Below, piece by piece: positions 1 through 5,638 of a DNA stretch of 5,638 bases; the first letter of the stretch is position 1; the number at the start of each line of letters is the position of its first letter. Source of the stretch: Burkholderia gladioli (GTDB taxonomy: Bacteria; Pseudomonadota; Gammaproteobacteria; Burkholderiales; Burkholderiaceae). Location of the stretch: NCBI GenBank assembly GCA_009914575.1, contig WNEB01000121.1, positions 1-5,638 on the forward strand, in the 5' to 3' direction. The position numbers and the translations under genes are program-made. Under the pieces are notes generated by a model that searched no databases, was not told the origin of the DNA, and saw nothing but the letters and a program-made list of their open reading frames with translations.

Positions 1-74
1 TCATTATAGGCCGCCCAATTCCTGACACGGTAGCGTGCCTTCGGCTCACCTTTCTTGTGTATGTCCTTGCGCAT
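1..74 (-). CDS. IS5-family (IS903 group) transposase, N-terminal fragment
   Basis: Only the first 24 codons lie in the window; the rest runs off the left edge. The peptide reads MRKDIHKKGEPKARYRVRNW followed by AAYN. The YRVRNWAAYN stretch is the characteristic N-terminal signature of DDE transposases of the IS903 group, where IS903 itself has a similar YRITNWPTYN segment (from memory). The catalytic DDE residues lie further on and are not visible. The ATG at 74 is preferred because the signature follows it directly and it sits about 110 bp inside the terminal repeat. There is no strong Shine-Dalgarno sequence. Too short for the usual minimum ORF length, but the identification is specific. 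Confidence 0.82.
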   Translation of the reverse strand, partial: MRKDIHKKGEPKARYRVRNWAAYN

Positions 75-168
75 TTTCTTGTCAAAAATTAGGCAGTTAC
101 TCTGGAATCTGACTTGATAGGAGGCTGTCCCCGCGACCGTTGCGCGTAAACGTCAACGGATCTCGCTC

Positions 169-186
169 GATTTATGCAACAACGCC
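169..186 (-). repeat. Terminal inverted repeat of the IS903-group element
   Basis: On the minus strand, reading inward from 186, the sequence is GGCGTTGTTGCATAAATC. It differs from the remembered 18-bp IS903 repeat at positions 4 and 11 only. It marks the outer boundary of the insertion sequence and is where the transposase would bind and cut. Confidence 0.8.
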
Positions 187-286
187 GGAGAAAAGCGCTA
201 AAAATCCTCAATTTCTGGATCTGGATCAATAAACAGGCGATGAATCGATCGATGGCGGGCGGCCTGCGGCAATCCGCGCGCCCATG

Positions 287-321
287 AAAAACGGCAGCCC
301 GACCGAAGGTCGAGGCTGCCG
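287..321 (-). terminator. Rho-independent terminator downstream of pcaF
   Basis: Positions 292-299 (CGGCAGCC) pair with 314-321 (GGCTGCCG), and inside them 300-304 (CGACC) pairs with 308-312 (GGTCG) around a GAA loop, leaving a single bulged A at 313. Read on the minus strand, the hairpin is followed directly by five Ts (291-287). It sits about 60 bp after the pcaF stop codon, so pcaF transcription probably ends here, before the insertion sequence. Confidence 0.85.
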
Positions 322-380
322 TCGGACGCTCGCGCGAACGCGGGCGGCAAGTTGCGAGCGACCAGTGCGCCCGCGCGCGA

Positions 381-1584
<1,204 letters not shown>

Positions 1585-1649
1585 GGTTGTCTCCGGAACT
1601 TCGTTCGGATGAAATGCGCACCGGCACGCTCGCAGCGCCGCATCAAGAA

Positions 1650-1684
1650 TGTTCTATATACGAACACAAGATCGAATATCGAAC
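1650..1684. promoter_or_regulatory. Divergent pcaF/pcaR control region with two PcaR-type operators
   Basis: Two related 15-mers lie here. 1651-1665 reads GTTCTATATACGAAC, inside the perfect inverted repeat TGTTC-N7-GAACA (1650-1666). The reverse complement of 1670-1684 reads GTTCGATATTCGATC. They agree at 12 of 15 positions, and the second resembles the GTTCGATAATCGCAC-type site I recall for PcaR of Pseudomonas putida. Centres are 19 bp apart. On the minus strand a possible pcaF promoter fits inside: TATATA (1660-1655) as -10, a 17-bp spacer, then TTCGAT (1683-1678) as a very poor -35. A weak -35 covered by the operator would suit an activator-dependent promoter. The binding protein is inferred to be the divergent IclR-type regulator, which may also control itself from here. 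The rest of the 1585-1811 gap shows nothing else clear. Confidence 0.6.
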
Positions 1685-1811
1685 TATTTCGCGATCATAG
1701 GGAGGCGGCCGGGGGCGTGTCAAGTTCGGGGCAGCGATTCTCCTCGGCCAGGCTTGGCGCGACCCGACCCCTTGCGCTACTCTTCACCGCTACACGACAC
1801 CACCCCAGCCC

Positions 1812-2600
1812 ATGAGTACAGACGATCTTCAGGCCAAACCCGGCGACTCCTATGTCCAATCGTTCGCGCGCGGCCTGGCCGTGATTCGCGCGTTCGACGC
1901 CGAGCATCCCGAGCAGACGCTGACCGAGGTTGCCGCGGCCACCGGGCTGACACGGGCGGGCGCACGCCGGATCCTGCTGACGCTGCAAACGCTCGGTTAC
2001 GTCGAAGCCGACGGCCGGCTGTTCCGGCTCACGTCGAAGATCCTCGATCTCGGCTTCGCCTATCTCACGTCGATGCCGTTCTGGAACCTGGCCGAACCGG
2101 TCATGGAGCAACTCTCGGCGCAGATCCACGAAAGCTGCTCGGCGACCGTGCTCGATCGCGCCGAAATCGTCTACGTGCTGCGCGTGCCGGCGCACAAGAT
2201 CATGACCATCAACCTGTCGATCGGCAGCCGCTTGCCGGCGTACTGCACGTCGATGGGGCGCGTGCTGCTGTCCTCGCTCGACGACGCCGCGCTCGACGAG
2301 GTGCTCGCGCTGCGCCCGATCCAGGCGCACACGCCGCGCACCCTGACCGATCCGGCCGCGCTGAAGGCCGAGATCGCCACCGTGCGCAAGCAGGGCTGGG
2401 CGATCGTCGATCAGGAACTGGAGGCGGGGCTGATTTCGCTGTCGGCGCCGATCAAGAACCGGCGCGGGCGCGTGATCGCCGCGATGAACATCAGCGGCAA
2501 CGCGCAACGGCACACGGCCAAGCAGATGGTGAAGGAGTTTCTGGAGCCGCTGCTGGAGGCGGCGCAGATGGTGTCGGCGCTGGTGGCGCGGCGCAGTTGA
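1812..2600 (+). CDS. pcaR: IclR-family transcriptional regulator, PcaR/PcaU/PobR type
   Basis: This 262-residue cytoplasmic DNA-binding protein has the two-domain IclR layout. The N-terminal winged helix-turn-helix covers about residues 14-75: YVQSFARGLAVIRAFD, then TLTEVAAATGLTRAGARRIL as the helix-turn-helix. The C-terminal effector-binding domain covers about 90-258. The YVQSFARGL start and LTRAGARRILLTLQTLGYV stretch are typical of the PcaR/PcaU/PobR subfamily, whose members sense beta-ketoadipate, protocatechuate or 4-hydroxybenzoate. The gene is intact. It diverges from pcaF, with paired operator-like sites in between, so the likely role is a beta-ketoadipate-responsive activator of pcaF and other pca genes. 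No convincing Shine-Dalgarno precedes the ATG at 1812 (CAGCCC upstream), so initiation may be weak or leaderless. Subfamily membership is confident; the exact effector, and so the choice of pcaR over pcaU or pobR, is inferred from context. Confidence 0.87.
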   Translation: MSTDDLQAKPGDSYVQSFARGLAVIRAFDAEHPEQTLTEVAAATGLTRAGARRILLTLQTLGYVEADGRLFRLTSKILDLGFAYLTSMPFWNLAEPVMEQLSAQIHESCSATVLDRAEIVYVLRVPAHKIMTINLSIGSRLPAYCTSMGRVLLSSLDDAALDEVLALRPIQAHTPRTLTDPAALKAEIATVRKQGWAIVDQELEAGLISLSAPIKNRRGRVIAAMNISGNAQRHTAKQMVKEFLEPLLEAAQMVSALVARRS

Positions 2601-2642
2601 GGCGGCCAGTTGGCCCGCCCCCGCGCCCGACGCGCGGCCAAT

Positions 2643-2679
2643 AAAAAACCCACGCCACCAACCGGTCGCGTGGGTTTTT
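2643..2679. terminator. Bidirectional rho-independent terminator between pcaR and ilvE
   Basis: CCCACGC (2649-2655) pairs perfectly with GCGTGGG (2668-2674), and ACC/GGT (2657-2659, 2664-2666) can extend the stem past one mismatch. Six As lie on the left (2643-2648) and five Ts on the right (2675-2679), so A-T pairs lengthen the stem and each strand has its own U-tract. It lies between convergent genes, 42 bp after the regulator's stop codon and about 32 bp after the aminotransferase's, and can stop transcription from both sides. Confidence 0.92.
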
Positions 2680-2710
2680 CGCATGCCAACCCGGCAAGGC
2701 GATTCGGCGT

Positions 2711-3808
2711 TCAGCGGATGATATCCACCCAACCGTGCTGGTCCGCTTCCTTGCCCGTCTGGATGCCGACCAGCGTCTGCTTCAGGCGCTGCGTGACCGG
2801 GCCGGCGTTGCCGTCGCCGATCGTGAACGTGTGCTTGCGGCCCTTCACCTGGCCGATCGACGTGACCACCGCGGCCGTGCCGCAGGCGAACGATTCGACG
2901 AGCTTGCCGCTCGCATCGGCTTCCCACTGTTCGATCGAATAGGCTTCCTCGCGCACCGTGTAGCCGAGGTCGCGGGCCAGATCGATCAGCGAGGCGCGCG
3001 TGATGCCTGGCAGGATCGTGCCGGTCAGCGGCGGCGTTTGCAGCGAGCCGTCGGCGAACACGAAGAACACGTTCATGCCGCCCAGTTCCTCGATCCAGCG
3101 GCGCTCGACGGCGTCGAGGAACACCACCTGATCGCAGCCTTCGCGCGACGCCTCGGCCTGCGCGGCCAGGCTGGCGGCGTAGTTGCCGCCGCACTTCGCG
3201 TCGCCCGTGCCGCCGGGCGCGGCGCGCGTGTAGCTGTCCGACACCCAGATCGAGACGCCCTTGCTGGCGTCGCCCTTGAAGTAGGCGCCCACCGGCGTGG
3301 CGATCACGCAGTACAGGTATTCGGCGGCCGGCTTCACGCCGAGCACCACTTCATTGGCGATCATGAACGGGCGCAGATACAGCGCGCTGCCTTCGGCCGA
3401 CGGGATCCAGTCGCGCTCGAGGCTGACCAGCTCGCGCACCGAGTTCACGAACAGTTCCTCCGGCAGCTCGGCCATCGCCAGACGGCGCGCCGAATTGCGG
3501 AAGCGCTTGGCGTTCTGATCGGGGCGGAACAGCGCGATCTTGCCGTCCGGCAGCGGATACGCCTTCATGCCCTCGAAGATTTCCTGCGCGTAGTGCAGCA
3601 CGAGCATCGCCGGATCGACTTCCAGCGCCTTGCGCGGAACGATCTTCGCATCGTGCCAGCCCTGCCCTTCCGTATAGCGGATCGTCACCATGTGGTCGGT
3701 GAAGATCTTGCCGAAGCCGGGGTTCGCGAGCAGGCGCGCGCGCTCTTCGGCGGAAGTCGGGTTCGGGCGGCGTTCGATCGGGAAAGTCGGGGTGCTGCCG
3801 GTGCTCAT
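2711..3808 (-). CDS. ilvE: Branched-chain amino acid aminotransferase
   Basis: This 365-residue PLP enzyme of fold type IV interconverts Val, Leu and Ile with their 2-oxo acids, using 2-oxoglutarate/glutamate. It performs the last synthesis step and the first breakdown step, in the cytoplasm. The Schiff-base lysine is K205 in GDAKCGGNY. Other family marks are EIFEGMKAY (76-84), LYLRPFMIAN (143-152), EELGGMNVFF (240-249) and the ESFACGTAA segment (305-313). Length and motifs fit the long, BCAT2-like bacterial branch rather than the roughly 310-residue E. coli IlvE type. The ATG at 3808 is the natural family start, although no good Shine-Dalgarno precedes it. The frame is intact. It is convergent with pcaR across a shared terminator, so it is probably a single-gene unit not linked to aromatic breakdown. 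A strong hairpin lies 26 bp upstream of the start. Confidence 0.93.
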   Translation of the reverse strand: MSTGSTPTFPIERRPNPTSAEERARLLANPGFGKIFTDHMVTIRYTEGQGWHDAKIVPRKALEVDPAMLVLHYAQEIFEGMKAYPLPDGKIALFRPDQNAKRFRNSARRLAMAELPEELFVNSVRELVSLERDWIPSAEGSALYLRPFMIANEVVLGVKPAAEYLYCVIATPVGAYFKGDASKGVSIWVSDSYTRAAPGGTGDAKCGGNYAASLAAQAEASREGCDQVVFLDAVERRWIEELGGMNVFFVFADGSLQTPPLTGTILPGITRASLIDLARDLGYTVREEAYSIEQWEADASGKLVESFACGTAAVVTSIGQVKGRKHTFTIGDGNAGPVTQRLKQTLVGIQTGKEADQHGWVDIIR

Positions 3809-3827
3809 GGGATCCGCTACTGGTGTT

Positions 3828-3857
3828 CTAGAGAGCGGCGGGGACGCCCGCCGCCAT
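3828..3857 (-). other. Possible 9-codon leader ORF overlapping a hairpin upstream of ilvE
   Basis: On the minus strand an ATG at 3857 opens MAAGVPAAL and a TAG, ending 19 bp before the ilvE start codon. Most of it lies within a perfect 8-bp hairpin: 3835-3842 (GCGGCGGG) pairs with 3847-3854 (CCCGCCGC) around the loop GACG. The hairpin is directly visible. Leader-peptide function is speculative: there is no ribosome site, the codons are mainly Ala with only one Val and one Leu, and no U-tract follows the hairpin. It could equally be a chance GC-rich fold in the ilvE 5' untranslated region. Confidence 0.3.
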
Positions 3858-3984
3858 GGTAACCGAACACTGTAATCGACCTGAGCGTTCCGCGCATCCC
3901 GGAATGGCCCGGACAGCCCGGTTCCGATCTCGCACCCGCGCCGCCGACTCGAACCAAATCCCGCAAAAACAAGGAGTTAGTCGC

Positions 3985-4023
3985 ATGCCGCCCGGGATCG
4001 TTTTTTTGCCAGCGAATGCTTAA
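3985..4023 (+). other. Tiny 12-codon ORF with a strong ribosome binding site, uncertain
   Basis: AAGGAG at 3971-3976 lies 8 bases before an ATG at 3985, which opens MPPGIVFLPANA and a TAA at 4021-4023. The Shine-Dalgarno is better than those of pcaR or ilvE, which is why the frame is worth listing. There is no recognisable product, and the frame contains a run of seven Ts. It may be a leader peptide, the remains of a lost gene start, or chance. Confidence 0.25.
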
Positions 4024-4057
4024 AAGTGACGCGCCAGCAACGATCGAGGCCGTGCGG

Positions 4058-4931
4058 TCAGGCAGCGGTCGCCACGCCGTCGAGTTCGCGCAGCGCGTCG
4101 TCGGACAGGGCCAGATCGCCGGTCGCCAGGTTCTCGTGCAAATGCGCCACCGACGAAGTGCCCGGAATCAGCAGCAGGTTCGGCGAACGGCGCAGCAGCC
4201 AGGCCAGCGCGACCTGCATCGGCGTCGCGCCGAGCCGTTCGGCCAGGCCGGACAGCACCGACGATTGCAGCGGCGAAAAACCGCCCAGCGGGAAAAACGG
4301 CACGTAGGCGATGCCGTCGGCGGCGAGCGCGTCGATCAGCGCGTGGTCGGCGCGATGCACGAGGGTGTAGTGGTTCTGCACGCACACGATCTCGCAGAGC
4401 TTGCGCCCTTCCTCGACCTGCGCGCGCGTGACGTTGCTCAGGCCGATATGGCCCACCAGCCCCTGTTGCTGCAACTCGGCCAGCGCCGTCAGTTGCTGCT
4501 CGATCGAGCCTTCGGCCGGGCCGTGCGTCGAGAACATGATGCGCAGGTTCACGACGTCGATCGCATCGAGCTGCAGGCGGCGCAGGTTGTCGTGCACGGC
4601 GCGCTTCAGTTCGTCGGGTGCGTAGGCGGGCAGCCAGGCGCCGTCGTCGCCGCGGCGCGCGCCGATCTTGGTGACGCTCACGAGATCGTCGCGATACGGG
4701 TGCAGCGCCTCGCGAATCAGTTCGTTGGTCACGTACGGGCCGTAGAAATCGCTGGTGTCGATGTGGTCGACGCCGGCTTCGACGGCAGCGCGCAGCACCG
4801 CGAGCGCGGCGGCGCGATCCTTCGGCGGCCCGAACACGCCGGGGGCGGCCAGTTGCATAGCGCCGTAGCCGATCCGGTGCACGGGCAGATCGCCCAGTTC
4901 GAAGGTGGAAGCGCGTAATGGATGCGGTCAT
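4058..4931 (-). CDS. pdxI: Aldo/keto reductase, YdbC/PdxI type (probable pyridoxal reductase), frameshifted near the start
   Basis: This NADPH-dependent aldo/keto reductase closely resembles E. coli YdbC (PdxI), reported to reduce pyridoxal to pyridoxine. Shared stretches include RIGYGAMQLAAPGVFGPPKD, HIDTSDFYGPYVTNELIREA, VTKIGARRG and LIPGTSSVAHLHENL, the last being the cofactor-binding end. Repaired length is 291 residues. The catalytic tetrad shows D59, Y64 and K89, but the usual His position is Arg (R131 in DVVNLR), as I recall for YdbC. The start is the ATG at 4931, with AGGAG 6 bases upstream (4942-4938, minus strand). As read, that frame leaves the domain after codon 7. Restoring one lost GC at 4911-4915 joins MTASITR to ASTFELGDLPVHRIGYG, matching the family N-terminus. 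If the lesion is real, translation could begin only at the internal GTG (4880-4882), losing the first strand. It is divergent from a LysR gene, its likely regulator. The substrate is inferred by similarity only. Confidence 0.85.
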
Positions 4932-5036
4932 GGGAGGCTCCTGCGGGTGGCGGCGTGAAGGAAACCAGAGCTTACGCGCTGGCGATTCCACCGATAAGCC
5001 GCCATAATCCGCACGGCTTGTACGAAGGAGCGAACA
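4932..5036. promoter_or_regulatory. Divergent promoter region between aldo/keto reductase and LysR genes
   Basis: The 105-bp gap must carry promoters for both genes. On the plus strand CATAAT (5003-5008) matches the -10 consensus at 5 of 6 positions, but the -35 about 17 bases upstream (TGGCGA, 4980-4985) is weak. An inverted repeat GCTTA (4970-4974) / TAAGC (4995-4999) is a possible LysR-type site, although its 20-base spacer is longer than the usual T-N11-A core. The reductase promoter is not clear. Confidence 0.4.

Positions 5037-5638
<602 letters not shown>

Larger units (their letters stand above)
1..186 (-). mobile_element. IS903-group (IS5 family) insertion sequence, one end only
   Basis: This is the transposase-start end of an insertion sequence that continues off the left edge. 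Two independent signs agree. A minus-strand reading frame starting at 74 gives an IS903-type transposase N-terminus. About 95 bp outward, 169-186 read on the minus strand is GGCGTTGTTGCATAAATC, which by eye matches 16 of 18 positions of the remembered IS903 terminal repeat. The outer boundary is therefore placed at 186. The element lies beyond the terminator of the neighbouring thiolase gene, so it does not interrupt that gene. IS903-group elements usually make 9-bp target duplications. The 9 bases outside this end are GGAGAAAAG (187-195), but the other end is not in the window, so the duplication cannot be tested. The family is well supported; the specific IS name is not determined. Confidence 0.85.
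3809..4057. other. Intergenic region between ilvE and the aldo/keto reductase
   Basis: This gap should hold the ilvE promoter (minus strand) and the end of the reductase transcript. I see no convincing sigma-70 promoter and no clear terminator after the reductase stop at 4058. Visible elements are the hairpin at 3835-3854, three CCCGG copies at 3898-3902, 3908-3912 and 3917-3921, and a plus-strand ribosome site with a 12-codon frame at 3971-4023. A widely spaced inverted repeat GATCGTT/AACGATC (3996-4002 and 4039-4045) has a 36-base loop and is probably chance. Confidence 0.5.

Noticed and set aside
2735..3862. Plus-strand open frame of 375 codons opposite ilvE
   Set aside because: It is antisense to an intact aminotransferase with recognisable catalytic motifs, and its own composition is typical of a shadow frame.
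3996..4045. Inverted repeat GATCGTT/AACGATC as a possible reductase terminator
   Set aside because: The 36-base loop is too long, the arms are short, and no T-tract follows on the minus strand at the right place.

Overview
The window looks like a short draft contig from a high-GC betaproteobacterium, most likely Burkholderia in the broad sense. This rests on codon use, GC-rich third positions, and close resemblance of every protein to beta/gammaproteobacterial families. The species cannot be fixed from the sequence.

Layout, left to right. Bases 1-186 are the end of an IS903-group (IS5 family) insertion sequence: the first 24 codons of its transposase on the minus strand, then an 18-bp terminal inverted repeat ending at 186. 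Next, on the minus strand, is pcaF (3-oxoadipyl-CoA thiolase, stop at 381), with a rho-independent terminator behind it. The frame of pcaF is broken by an apparent loss of one CG dinucleotide near 744-752. Divergent from pcaF is an IclR-family regulator of the PcaR/PcaU/PobR type (1812-2600, plus strand). The 227-bp gap between them carries two related operator-like 15-mers (1651-1665 and 1670-1684). A bidirectional terminator (2643-2679) separates this regulator from a convergent, intact branched-chain aminotransferase (2711-3808, minus). After a 249-bp gap comes a YdbC/PdxI-type aldo/keto reductase (4058-4931, minus), with a second apparent -2 frameshift near its start. It is divergent from a LysR-type regulator (5037 onward, plus) that has lost its DNA-binding domain and runs into a poly-G tail. 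The tail (5432 to the end) reads as failed base calling or a contig-end artefact, not biology.

How the genes work together. pcaF and its divergent regulator form a classic regulator-target pair for the last step of the beta-ketoadipate pathway, which yields succinyl-CoA and acetyl-CoA from aromatic compounds. The aminotransferase is a housekeeping enzyme for Val, Leu and Ile. The LysR/aldo-keto reductase pair is a typical divergent regulator-enzyme arrangement, possibly for pyridoxal reduction.

I found no novel multi-gene system. The points most worth checking are the two matching -2 lesions in CG repeats, the LysR gene lacking its helix-turn-helix, the paired PcaR-like operators, and small leader-like elements in the 3809-4057 gap.
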